Made by a program: the position numbers and the translations under genes. The notes under the pieces were generated by a model that was given only the letters and a program-made list of their open reading frames with translations, was not told where the DNA came from and did not search any database. A stretch of DNA of 64,000 nucleotides from Micromonospora cathayae (GTDB lineage: Bacteria; Actinomycetota; Actinomycetes; Mycobacteriales; Micromonosporaceae), in the NCBI RefSeq assembly GCF_028993575.1, contig NZ_CP118615.1, positions 4,245,001 through 4,309,000 on the forward strand. Direction: 5' to 3'. The number at the start of each line of letters is the position of its first letter. Within the stretch, counting starts at the first letter, position 1. Of the stretch, positions 1-8,923 are shown piece by piece.

Positions 1-58
1 AGGTGGCCGGCGTCGTCCGCTGACCTGGGCCCGGGTGGTCGTCGCCGGCTTCACCCGG

Positions 59-268
59 TCAGTGCGACGAGCGGATCGACCGGGTGAAGGAAGCCCAGCT
101 TCCGGAGATGAAGGTGAGGGCCGGACCAGCCGGGTCCTTGCTGTCGCGTACGGCGACGATGTCAGGGAGGTTGGTCGCGACCTCGACGCAGTCACCCCCG
201 TTGCTGCCGCTGCGGGTGCTCTTGCGCCACTTGGCATCGCTGAGATCAACCACGGTGGACCTCCACAT
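59..268 (-). CDS. DUF397 domain protein
   Basis: Small 69-aa protein of the DUF397 family, which in actinomycetes usually sits next to a HTH/DUF5753 regulator and forms a regulator/partner pair. The family signature is visible: WRKSTRSGSNGGDCVEVA near residue 14, then a VAVRDSKDP block and a Trp/Phe-containing C-terminus. The ATG start overlaps the last codons of the upstream HTH gene by about 23 bases, so the two are translationally coupled. The partner gene is broken, so this protein may no longer have a functional mate here. The paralogous regulator at 7904-8794 has no DUF397 neighbour and could be an alternative partner (inference). Confidence 0.85.
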   Translation of the reverse strand: MWRSTVVDLSDAKWRKSTRSGSNGGDCVEVATNLPDIVAVRDSKDPAGPALTFISGSWASFTRSIRSSH

Positions 269-1026
269 GGATCTTGCTGATCAGGTGCCTTGATTGTGTC
301 TCATCGAGTGCCAGCTCATCGAGGCTCGTCCATGCCTTTTCATGGGCTGCGTACTCTTCCGGCCGGTCCAGGTAGAGGGCCCCCGTCCACGACTCGCAGT
401 AGACCACCGATGGCTCCGGAGTGGTCCGCTTGTCGAGAGGGAAGTCGAGGATGACGAAGGTGCCCGCCTCCACACCCCGATGGAGGCCGGCTGGCAACGG
501 GAGCACCCGCACGGAAACGTTGGGTAGCTCCCCGACATCCAGCAGGTGGCGAAGCTGATCAACCATGATGGCCGCGCTGCCTACCGTGCGGAGCAACGCT
601 GCCTCGGCCAAGATCACTTCGAGCTTGGGCGGCGGCGGCAGCCTGCGGCGGAGAAGGGTCTGCCGTTGCAGGCGCACCTCGACCAGCCGCTCCCGCTCTC
701 CCTCCGTCACCTCCTGCCGGTGCTGGTAGACCGCGAAGGCGTACGCGCGCGAGGTAGGAGTGCCACCAGCCGCTGGCCTTGGTCTGGGCGGCGAGGTTGG
801 TCAGGGCGTCGGAGAGTTCGCGGGTGGCCCCGTACAACTCGCAGATGAAGCGGACGTCGACCGGGCGGACCGGACCGAGGCCGCTCTCGATGCGCCACAT
901 CTTCTGCCGGCTGCACCGCAGGGCTTCGGCCGCGGCGTCCAGGGTGATCTGGGCTTCGATGCGCAGGTCCTTGAGGGCGCGCCCGAGTTGTCGTCGGGGG
1001 ACGGTGGATCCGGGGTCCTCGGCCAT
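246..1026 (-). pseudogene. HTH/DUF5753 regulator disrupted by an internal deletion and frameshift
   Basis: The N-terminal XRE-type helix-turn-helix (start at 1026, AEDPGSTVPRRQLGRALK) is open to about position 740. The C-terminal DUF5753 part is in another frame and runs from about 740 to the stop at 246. Alignment by eye with the intact paralogue at 7904-8794 shows that the segment between the GWWHSY motif and the VYQHRQEVTEGERE motif has 10 bases where the paralogue has 111. About 101 bases are therefore missing, which also shifts the frame. The lost piece is the conserved region holding the VLPxWFELYVGLE and VPGLLQT motifs. Both flanking pieces keep good codon bias, so the lesion looks recent. 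A sequencing error cannot explain loss of about 34 codons, though it could add to the frame change. Confidence 0.8.
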
Positions 1027-1505
1027 GGGGTTCCTCTCGTGTCGATTTTGTTACATCGCGCCGCCACTGGTGGAACGTGGAATCGTCGCCCGGACAGGAG
1101 AGGAGGAACGGGCAGTCATGGCGTCGCGGTCGCTGCTTCGGACCTTACTGGAAAGTGCTCGGAGTCGCTATTTCCGTGCAATTCCCATGAGGTGTTACAA
1201 AGACTCGGCGCGGTTAGTACAAAAAGCTCGGTGTGGCGGGCGGCTCGGGCCGTCGGGTGCCGGTCCAGCTCGGTACGGACGTCCTCGACCGGGCGGTCCA
1301 GCGGCTCGGCACCCCGGGCGTCCGCCGACTCCCGTACCTCGGGGGTGACCTGGCGGGCGGCCAGGCGCTGCGCCGAACCGGTCGGATCACAAGGGGTGAC
1401 CCGCCGGCCGGCACCTCAGCCTGGCGTGCGCGAGCAGCATCATGTTGACGATGCCCTGAGCAGAATTGCTCGCTTCCCGGTCTGTGCTGCCGGCAGGCTG
1501 GCGCA
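1027..1505. other. intergenic stretch with no supported gene
   Basis: About 480 bases between the broken regulator and the methyltransferase. The left half (1030-1230) is relatively A/T-rich and probably holds the regulator's promoter. On the minus strand, 1210-1400 reads as a coding-like tract (AQRLAARQVTPEVRES and onward) with a good third-position bias. It is opened by a stop and lacks a credible start, so it may be a gene remnant. Nothing firmer can be said. Confidence 0.4.
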
Positions 1506-2357
1506 ATGGGCGCGGGTTTCAGCGGTGAGGTGGCGACGTACTACGCGAGGCACCGACGCGGTTACCCGCCCGAGGTGCTCGATGCCCTCGTCGGAGCGTT
1601 CGGCCTCGGCCCCGGAGACACGGTGGTCGACCTCGGCTGCGGCACCGGTCAGTTGAGCCTCCCGCTCGCCGCCCGGGTGGGGGCCGTCATCGGGGTGGAC
1701 CCGGAGCCGGACATGCTGGCCCTGGCCCGCCAGGCCGCCCACAACACCGCAAGACCCGACGCTGCAAGACCCGACGCCACGTGGCTGCTCGGTGATGACA
1801 GCGACCTGCCCGCATTGGGCCGGCTACTCGGCGACCGGATGATCGGCGCGCTGACCGTTGCCGTCGCCATCCACTTCATGGACCGCGACGCGCTGTTCAG
1901 GGCCGTCCGACCGATGCTGCGTCCAGGCGGCGGCATCGCCGTGGTCACCAACGGCGCACCGCTGTGGCTACAGGACGCCGAGTGGTCCCGGGTACTGCGC
2001 GAATGCCTGGAACGGCTGATCGGGCACCCGGTCACCGGGACGTGCCAGACCGACGGGGCCGGCCGCCTGCGCAACCGGGACGCCCTCGTCCGCGCCGGCT
2101 ACCGGTACGCGGAGTCGCTGGTGGAGTACGACGCTCCGCTCACCATCGACGACATGGTCGGCGGCGTCTTCTCCGCCATGTCGGCCGACCGGCTGCCCTC
2201 CACGCCGGACCGGGCCACCTTCACCGAAGAGGTCCGCGACGCCCTCGGCGGGCGCGACCGGGTCACCGAGCGGGTCCGCGTCTGGCTACAGTTCGGCACA
2301 ACCGGGTCTGCCCGGTCAGGTCGGCCGTCTGCCTCAGGGCGGACGCGTCCGGCATGA
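1506..2357 (+). CDS. class I SAM-dependent methyltransferase
   Basis: A 283-aa protein with the Rossmann methyltransferase fold. Motif I is VVDLGCGTGQLSLPLA at about residues 39-54, followed by an acidic post-I residue in VIGVDPEPDML, the expected SAM ribose contact. The N-terminus (FSGEVATYYARHRRGYP) is typical of the small-molecule UbiE/Methyltransf_11/25 group. The substrate cannot be told. The last about 25 residues (serine/arginine-rich) look non-conserved and could reflect drift of the stop codon. Only a weak Shine-Dalgarno precedes the ATG. It lies 31 bases before a membrane protein gene and may be cotranscribed with it. Confidence 0.8.
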   Translation: MGAGFSGEVATYYARHRRGYPPEVLDALVGAFGLGPGDTVVDLGCGTGQLSLPLAARVGAVIGVDPEPDMLALARQAAHNTARPDAARPDATWLLGDDSDLPALGRLLGDRMIGALTVAVAIHFMDRDALFRAVRPMLRPGGGIAVVTNGAPLWLQDAEWSRVLRECLERLIGHPVTGTCQTDGAGRLRNRDALVRAGYRYAESLVEYDAPLTIDDMVGGVFSAMSADRLPSTPDRATFTEEVRDALGGRDRVTERVRVWLQFGTTGSARSGRPSASGRTRPA

Positions 2358-2388
2358 TCGTCGGCGACTCCGCGAAGGGAAGGGCCGT

Positions 2389-3018
2389 ATGACCCCGACG
2401 ACCGGCAACCCGCCCTCCGGCGACCGCCCCCATCCGGCCCCGGTGCGCCAGCCGCCCGGCCGGCGGTGGGCGGCCCGGCTGGCGGTGGCCGCCCTGGCCG
2501 TCTGGGCCACCGTCGACCTGCTCCGCGCCGTCCTCGCCGTCGGGCGGTACGAAGCGCGCATCCTCGTCGTCACCCACGGCGCGCCAGACCTGGGGCTGCC
2601 CGTGTTCGCGTACGAGCTGTTCGACTTCCTGCTGCCGATCGGCCTGGAGGTGCCGACGGTGGCCGACCGGGCGTGGCTGCTCGTCACCGCCGGCACGGCG
2701 GTGGCCGTCCTCGGCTGGCTGCGGCAGGCCCGGCCCGCCGTCGCCGCGCCGGACGTTCCGGCCCGGCGGTGGCTGGTGAGCCTGCTCGTCGCGGGCGGCC
2801 TCCACCTGCTCGTCCGGGTCTACGATGCGCTGATCGCCGTGGGCGGCCCGGCCCACGGCACCGCGCTGGACACCCGCCCGGTCGCCTACCCACTGTGGAC
2901 GGCCGGCACGGTCTCCGTCGTGGTCGCGGCGGCCCTCGGTGTACGGGTGGTGCGTCGGGCCGGCGGGCTGCCGGCGGTGGACGACAGCCCCGGCGGGCGG
3001 CCACCCGTCCGAGCGTGA
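2389..3018 (+). CDS. hypothetical integral membrane protein
   Basis: A 209-aa protein with a proline-rich cytosolic-looking N-terminus of about 25 residues and four or so hydrophobic helices: around residues 28-48, 95-112, 125-145 and 165-187. I do not recognise the family. A strong Shine-Dalgarno (AAGGGAAGGG) precedes the ATG. It follows the methyltransferase gene closely on the same strand, so the two may form a small operon. Confidence 0.65.
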   Translation: MTPTTGNPPSGDRPHPAPVRQPPGRRWAARLAVAALAVWATVDLLRAVLAVGRYEARILVVTHGAPDLGLPVFAYELFDFLLPIGLEVPTVADRAWLLVTAGTAVAVLGWLRQARPAVAAPDVPARRWLVSLLVAGGLHLLVRVYDALIAVGGPAHGTALDTRPVAYPLWTAGTVSVVVAAALGVRVVRRAGGLPAVDDSPGGRPPVRA

Positions 3019-3028
3019 ACGGCGACCG

Positions 3029-3187
3029 TCAGAGCGCGTCGCGGAGCGCGGCGAGCACACACGTCAGCCCGAACGCGCCCGCCACCAGACCGATCCGCCC
3101 CCACGGGACGTCGTCGGTGGGGCGTACTCCGATCGACACCGACACGCCCGTCGAGGCCGCTGCCAGCAGGCACGCGGCGAGGCTCAA
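3029..3187 (-). CDS. putative 52-aa two-helix membrane protein downstream of the PPOX gene
   Basis: Not a long ORF, but the third codon positions from 3214 to 3029 are almost all G or C and the translation is a plausible small membrane protein. It has a hydrophobic stretch (LAACLLAAASTGVSVSIGV), a short polar loop (RPTDDVPWGR) and a second hydrophobic stretch (IGLVAGAFGLTCVLAAL). The reading frame is the same one as the PPOX gene and begins immediately after that gene's TAG stop. The only start codon is TTG at 3187, with a poor ribosome site. It could be a small coupled gene, a readthrough extension of the PPOX protein, or the tail of a decayed gene. Confidence 0.4.
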   Translation of the reverse strand: MSLAACLLAAASTGVSVSIGVRPTDDVPWGRIGLVAGAFGLTCVLAALRDAL

Positions 3188-3214
3188 CGCCCGGTAGGCG
3201 ACGGCGAACCCCGA

Positions 3215-3874
3215 CTACTCGTACCGGTACCTCAGCGCGTCCGCCTCCGTCCGCTCGATGTCGGCGATGGTCAGCCCTGGGGTCCGCAGCTGGGCGAGTG
3301 TCACCTCGGCCGAGGTCGGTTGGGCGTCCGCCGGCAACCACTGCTCCGGCTTCCAGGCCCCGCCGCGCAGCAGCGACTTGGGGCAGTGCGGATAGACCTC
3401 GTCGATTCCCAGCACCAGCGCACTGACCGGCGGCTTGCCCACGGCGGTCAGCTGCGACAGCAGCTCGGGGCGGGTGGAGACGCACGCCCGGCCGTTCATT
3501 CTGAGCGTGGTGGTGCGCCCCGGGATGACGAACAGCAGCCCGGCCCGTCCGGTGGCGATGACGTTCTGCAGGGTGTCCAGACGCTTGTTGCCGGTGGCGT
3601 CCGGGATCGCCACCGTGCGGGCGTCCAGGACGGCGACGAAACCGGCGGGGCCGCCGCGGGGGGAGACGTCGCAGTTGCCCTCGGCGTCCACGCTGGCGAC
3701 GAAGACCAGCGACGAGCAGGCGATCAACCGTCGGGTCTGCTCGGTCAGTTCGGTCATCTGCTTCCGTACGGCCGCGTCGTTGGGACGTTCGTACACCCGC
3801 CGCAGCGCCGCCTGGTCGGGCACGGCGTCGCGGCGCAGCGAGTCGAAGGCGCTGGTGGTGGGGGCCGGCTTCAT
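3215..3874 (-). CDS. pyridoxamine 5'-phosphate oxidase-family (MSMEG_1061-like) FMN protein
   Basis: A 219-aa split-barrel flavin-binding protein. Visible features are the helix with KQMTELTEQTRRLIACS, the strand FVASVDAEGNCDVSPRGG that contacts the cofactor in this family, NKRLDTLQNVI, and a C-terminal block PKSLLRGGAW. The resemblance is to the actinobacterial PPOX subgroup often called MSMEG_1061-like, which binds FMN or F420 and reduces unknown substrates. I chose the ATG at 3874 over an upstream in-frame start at 4075. The upstream extension lacks conservation-like composition, and a TAGGGT -10-like hexamer lies 7 bases upstream of 3874, suggesting a leaderless transcript. Confidence 0.8.
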   Translation of the reverse strand: MKPAPTTSAFDSLRRDAVPDQAALRRVYERPNDAAVRKQMTELTEQTRRLIACSSLVFVASVDAEGNCDVSPRGGPAGFVAVLDARTVAIPDATGNKRLDTLQNVIATGRAGLLFVIPGRTTTLRMNGRACVSTRPELLSQLTAVGKPPVSALVLGIDEVYPHCPKSLLRGGAWKPEQWLPADAQPTSAEVTLAQLRTPGLTIADIERTEADALRYRYE

Positions 3875-3881
3875 GCAGCCG

Positions 3882-3887
3882 ACCCTA
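3882..3887 (-). promoter_or_regulatory. -10-like hexamer for leaderless PPOX transcript
   Basis: TAGGGT on the minus strand, separated by 7 bases from the ATG at 3874, with no Shine-Dalgarno between. This geometry matches leaderless actinobacterial promoters. No clear -35 was seen. Confidence 0.45.
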
Positions 3888-4193
3888 GTGCTCCGACCGG
3901 GCCGACGACCGACCCGGATCGACATGCGTCGAGCGCGCCGGATGATCTCGAACGCTTCGGGCCCATGCCGGGTAGCTGCGCGCGGTGGCTCTGACCGGTC
4001 TCCTCCGCCCCCGCGTGGCGGACACCGTCCAGAGCCGGCGGGCCGCAGGTAGGGCCATACTTCGGGTGATGTCATTGTTCCCTTACGCAGTGAAGTCCGT
4101 CAATTGACTGGCGATTGGGGCGCGGATATCCTGGCGCGGCGATTCACGTTCTCCACGGTTTCCCACACCAGCATCGGCACGGAAGGGATCACC

Positions 4194-5777
<1,584 letters not shown>

Positions 5778-5810
5778 GCCGAGCCTGACCGGTTCCGTTC
5801 CGACCCGTCC

Positions 5811-5846
5811 GACGGGGTCGCGGTGCGCGCGCACCGCGACCCCGTC
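5811..5846 (+). terminator. perfect 18-bp inverted repeat terminator after the subtilisin gene
   Basis: GACGGGGTCGCGGTGCGC is followed directly by its exact reverse complement, giving a 36-base perfect palindrome 34 bases after the protease stop codon. There is no U-tract, as is usual in high-GC actinobacteria. It can act on both strands, but only the upstream gene points into it. Confidence 0.8.
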
Positions 5847-5935
5847 CCGGGCAACGTCACCGGCGCCCGAAAGACGCCCGCGGGACATAGTCTCTGCACC
5901 GGGTGAGAACGGTCCGACAGCGAAACGGGGACGAC

Positions 5936-6379
5936 ATGGCGGCCGGTGCGGGCACGACGAGCCAGGACGGGCGGATCCTGCGGTCGCTCGTCGTGCGGAC
6001 GGGAGTGGGGCTTCAACTCCTGCTCGGGCTCTGCTACTGCGCCGCGCTCGTGCTCTACGTCGTGGCGCGACTGACCATCGGCGGGCATGAGGCGGTCACG
6101 GGCGGGAACCACGATCCGAAGGACCTCGCCTCCGGGATCCTCGGTCTCGTCGTGCTGGTCCTGCACGCGTTCGCGGTGATCGGTGCGATCGTCGGCCCCG
6201 GGCCGGCGGTCGTGCTGGGGCCGCTGATCCTGGTGGGTGTGCTACTCCTGGCTCCGGCCGCGCGGAGGGACGCCCTGACCCGGCCTCCGGTGGTGCTGGC
6301 GCTGGGAGTGTTCGCGGTCGCCGTGATCCTCAGTGGCGTGGATGCCGTCCCGGACGTCCGGCACTGGCTGCTGGACTGA
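5936..6379 (+). CDS. hypothetical four-helix membrane protein
   Basis: A 147-aa protein with a short polar N-terminus and about four hydrophobic segments: LLLGLCYCAALVLYVVA, GILGLVVLVLHAFAVIGAIV, VVLGPLILVGVLLLA and VVLALGVFAVAVILSG. The loop between the first two is polar (GGHEAVTGGNHDPKDLA). I chose the ATG at 5936, preceded by GGGGAC, over an in-frame start at 5903. Family and function are unknown, and it stands alone between two terminator-like regions. Confidence 0.65.
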   Translation: MAAGAGTTSQDGRILRSLVVRTGVGLQLLLGLCYCAALVLYVVARLTIGGHEAVTGGNHDPKDLASGILGLVVLVLHAFAVIGAIVGPGPAVVLGPLILVGVLLLAPAARRDALTRPPVVLALGVFAVAVILSGVDAVPDVRHWLLD

Positions 6380-6440
6380 GCTGGGACCGGTCCAGGGGAG
6401 TTCCGGCGTGCGCCCCGCGTCGGCGTGCGCGCCGACTTGT

Positions 6441-6454
6441 CTGACTCCGGTCAG
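6441..6454 (+). promoter_or_regulatory. inverted repeat overlapping the MarR-GNAT promoter
   Basis: CTGAC-TCCG-GTCAG, two 5-base arms with a 4-base spacer, directly abutting a TAACCT -10-like hexamer at 6456-6461. That hexamer is 6 bases from the GTG start at 6468. The position suits an autoregulatory MarR operator on a leaderless promoter (inference). Confidence 0.4.
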
Positions 6455-6467
6455 CTAACCTCGGCGG

Positions 6468-7331
6468 GTGGAGCCTGACCTGATCGAGCGGGTACGCGAC
6501 TTCAACCGCTTCTACACCGAGCGCCTCGGCCTGCTCACCGATCACTACCTCGGTCTCGACCGCCCCCTCGGGCCGTCCCGGCTGCTCTGGGAGATCGGCG
6601 ACCGGGCCGCCGTCCGTCACCTACGCGACCGCCTCGGCCTCGACTCCGGCTACCTGAGCCGGCTGCTGCGATCCCTCGAGGAGCAGGGCCTGGTCCGCGT
6701 CGCCCCGCACCCCACCGACGGGCGGGCCCGGATCGCCGAACTCACCGACGCCGGCCGACGGGAACGCGAGATCCTCGACGACCGGTCCCGGGCCGGCGCG
6801 ACCGCCCTGCTCGGCGAACTCGATGCGGGCCAGCAGCAGGAACTGGTGGCCGCCCAGCAGCAGATCCGGCGGCTGCTCCGGTTGGCGACCGTCACGATCA
6901 CCCCGGTCGCGGCGGACGACCCACGGGCCTGGTGGTGCCTGCGCCGTTACGCGGCCGAGCTGGCCGGACGCTTCCCGGAGGGCTACGACGAGGCGACCTT
7001 GACCCCGCCCGAGGAGCTGACCGGAAGCATCCTGCTCGCCTGCGAGGACGGCAGACCCGCCGGGTGCGGGGCGTGGGTCCACCTGGCGCCCGGGGTCGCG
7101 GAGATCCGTCACCTGTGGACCGACGTCACCTGTCGGGGCCTCGGCCTGGGCAGACGCCTCATGGAGCGGCTGGAGGCCGACGCCGCCGAGCACGGCGTGG
7201 GCACCGTCCGGCTGGGCACGCACCGTGCACTCGCCGAGGCGATCGCGCTGTACCGCAGCAGCGGTTACCACCAGATCGCCGCCTACAGCCCCTCGCCGTA
7301 CAACCAGCTCTGCTTCGAGAAGTCCCTGTGA
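6468..7331 (+). CDS. MarR-family regulator fused to a GNAT acetyltransferase
   Basis: A 287-aa two-domain protein. Residues 1-145 are a MarR winged helix: recognition region SGYLSRLLRSLEEQGLV and the wing HPTDGRARIAELTDAG. Residues 146-287 are a GNAT domain; RGLGLGRRLMERL at about 223 is the acetyl-CoA pyrophosphate loop, followed by the typical YRSSGYHQI and the end CFEKSL. MarR-GNAT fusions are a known class, usually predicted to be acetyltransferases whose expression or activity is self-controlled; the substrate is unknown. The GTG start has no Shine-Dalgarno but lies 6 bases after a TAACCT hexamer, consistent with a leaderless mRNA. It converges on the secreted protein gene at 7504-7851. 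Confidence 0.85.
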   Translation: MEPDLIERVRDFNRFYTERLGLLTDHYLGLDRPLGPSRLLWEIGDRAAVRHLRDRLGLDSGYLSRLLRSLEEQGLVRVAPHPTDGRARIAELTDAGRREREILDDRSRAGATALLGELDAGQQQELVAAQQQIRRLLRLATVTITPVAADDPRAWWCLRRYAAELAGRFPEGYDEATLTPPEELTGSILLACEDGRPAGCGAWVHLAPGVAEIRHLWTDVTCRGLGLGRRLMERLEADAAEHGVGTVRLGTHRALAEAIALYRSSGYHQIAAYSPSPYNQLCFEKSL

Positions 7332-7402
7332 TCGTGGGGATTCCACCCGGCGGGGTGGGACCTCACCGGTCGGGTTGTCGTCTGCTCGCGAAGGACCCGG
7401 AG

Positions 7403-7458
7403 CACCGGCCGACGACGGACGGGTTCAGCGGCTGCTGTCGTCCGTCGCCGGGCCGGTG
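7403..7458. terminator. imperfect long hairpin between convergent genes
   Basis: CACCGGCCGACGACGGAC at 7403 pairs imperfectly with GTCCGTCGCCGGGCCGGTG ending at 7458, leaving a loop of about 19 bases. It lies between the ends of the convergent MarR-GNAT and secreted-protein genes, so it probably serves as a bidirectional terminator. Confidence 0.4.
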
Positions 7459-7503
7459 CCGGACGGGTACGCGCCGACGTACCCGGACCGGTCTGCCTGC
7501 CGG

Positions 7504-7851
7504 CTAGTCGCAGCGGAACGGGACGACCGCGCTGGCGGTCTCCGCGCCACTGGTGACCGTCACCTGCACCTGGGTCTGGTCGGTCAACGAGCAGTACCCG
7601 GTGACCCACTGCCCCTCGGTCTCGTCCAGGTAGGTGAACGGCATCAGCGACTTCCAGGTGTAGAGGTAGTCGCCGGTGCCGCCGCTGGCCGAGGCGTTGC
7701 AGGTGAAGTTCTCCCACGGGGTGTTGAACCCGATATCGATTCTGCAGCTACCCTTGACGGTCAGTGTGGTGGCGGCTGCCGGAGCGGCGACCGTCGTGCT
7801 GCCCAGCACGGTCGCGGCCACGGCCACGGCGGCTTTGGTGAGCACGTGCAT
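7504..7851 (-). CDS. small secreted protein of unknown function
   Basis: A 115-aa precursor with a Sec signal peptide (KAAVAVAATVLGSTTVAAPAAA, cleavage after about residue 27). The mature part of about 88 residues has three cysteines and beta-rich composition (SGGTGDYLYTWKS, QVQVTVTSGAETASAVV) reminiscent of a single Ig-like or fibronectin-like domain. Its upstream region holds GGGAGAT before the ATG. It is downstream of the HTH/DUF5753 gene on the same strand, with 52 bases between. I do not recognise a named family. Confidence 0.7.
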   Translation of the reverse strand: MHVLTKAAVAVAATVLGSTTVAAPAAATTLTVKGSCRIDIGFNTPWENFTCNASASGGTGDYLYTWKSLMPFTYLDETEGQWVTGYCSLTDQTQVQVTVTSGAETASAVVPFRCD

Positions 7852-7903
7852 CGGATCTCCCTTCGTCGGTTCACGGTCGGATGGCTGTGCGTCGATCCGG
7901 CGG

Positions 7904-8794
7904 TCAGTCGTGCCGGAGCTCCCCGATGACCTGTTTGATCAGGTCGATGGAGTCGCTCTCGTTGAGGGCCAGCCGGTCCAGCCCCCGCCAGGTGTCCTCG
8001 TACGCCTGCACCTCGTCCGGCTTGTCCAGGTAGAGCGCTCCGGTGAGCGACTCGTGGTAGACCACCGACGGTTCGGCGGCGGCCCGACCGCCCCGGGGGG
8101 TGGGGAAGTCGAGGATCACGAAGGTGCCCGCCGCCGCGCCCGGTGGCGGCCCGGCGGCCAACGGCAGGACACGGACCGACACGTTGCCCGGTCCGCTCGC
8201 GTCGACGAGGTGCTGCAACTGCGCGGTCATCAGGGCGGGCCCGCCGACCGTGCGCCGCAGCACCGCCTCGGAGAGGATCTGCCGGACCCGGGGCGCGGTC
8301 GGCGTACGACGGGTCAGCAGGGCCTGCCGGCGCAGCGTGAAAGCGACCGCCCGGTCCCGTTCCGTCTCGCCGGCCCGGGGGTGGTCGAGCCGGTGCAACG
8401 CCTGGGCGTACTCCTGGGTCTGCAACAGGCCGGGGACCACCGACTCACCGTGGCCCCGCAGGTGCGCGGCGGCGGACTCCAGGCCGACGTACAGCTCGAA
8501 CCAGGCCGGCAGCACGTCGGCGTACCCCTGCCACCAGCCCTTCGCCCGGGTCTGTACGGCCAGTGCGCGCATCGACTCGGTCAACTCCGGTGACACCCCG
8601 TACAACTCGCACATCGCCCTGACGTCGAGGACGCGGACCGATCCGGTGCCGGACTCGATGCGCCAGATCTTCTGCCGGCTGTACTCCAGCGCCTCGGCGG
8701 CGGCGTCGAGCGTGACACCTGCCTCGGTGCGGAACTGGCGCAGCAGCCGACCGAGCTGTCGGCGGGGCACCGTCGATCCGATGTCTTCCGGCAT
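7904..8794 (-). CDS. helix-turn-helix regulator with DUF5753 domain
   Basis: A 296-aa protein. The N-terminal XRE helix-turn-helix covers about residues 10-65 (LGRLLRQFRTEAGVTLDAAAEAL, SRQKIWRIESG). The rest is DUF5753 (VLPAWFELYVGLE, VPGLLQTQEYAQAL, NVSVRVLPL, FVILDFP, ALYLDKPDEV), usual length for the family. Such proteins are found in Streptomyces and Micromonospora as developmental or secondary-metabolism regulators, often paired with DUF397 proteins; no DUF397 gene is adjacent here. I chose the ATG at 8794 because AAGGAG sits 7 bases upstream; a start at 8815 would put that site inside the gene. It is the intact paralogue of the broken gene at 246-1026. Confidence 0.88.
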   Translation of the reverse strand: MPEDIGSTVPRRQLGRLLRQFRTEAGVTLDAAAEALEYSRQKIWRIESGTGSVRVLDVRAMCELYGVSPELTESMRALAVQTRAKGWWQGYADVLPAWFELYVGLESAAAHLRGHGESVVPGLLQTQEYAQALHRLDHPRAGETERDRAVAFTLRRQALLTRRTPTAPRVRQILSEAVLRRTVGGPALMTAQLQHLVDASGPGNVSVRVLPLAAGPPPGAAAGTFVILDFPTPRGGRAAAEPSVVYHESLTGALYLDKPDEVQAYEDTWRGLDRLALNESDSIDLIKQVIGELRHD

Positions 8795-8846
8795 CCGGAT
8801 ACTCCTTGATTTCACGTGGCGACACTGCGTGACGTGCCCTGCAACG

Positions 8847-8873
8847 TGTATAGGTTCCGGATACGGAAGTCAA
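8847..8873 (-). promoter_or_regulatory. promoter of the HTH/DUF5753 gene with an internal inverted repeat
   Basis: On the minus strand TTGACT (8868-8873) and TATACA (8847-8852) resemble -35 and -10 boxes with a 15-base spacer. TACACG further on would give 17. The spacer contains TTCCG-TATC-CGGAA, a short inverted repeat that could be an operator. The region is conspicuously A/T-rich for this genome. Confidence 0.5.
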
Positions 8874-8923
8874 GCCGTACGGCCGTGTCCGGCGACGGAT
8901 CGTCATCCTGGTGCGACGAAGCG

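Noticed and set aside
1090..1350. Short ORF starting at an ATG with a good Shine-Dalgarno near 1119
   Set aside because: Third-position bias is absent and codons such as TTA, AAA and GTA are frequent; it overlaps the likely promoter of the divergent regulator.
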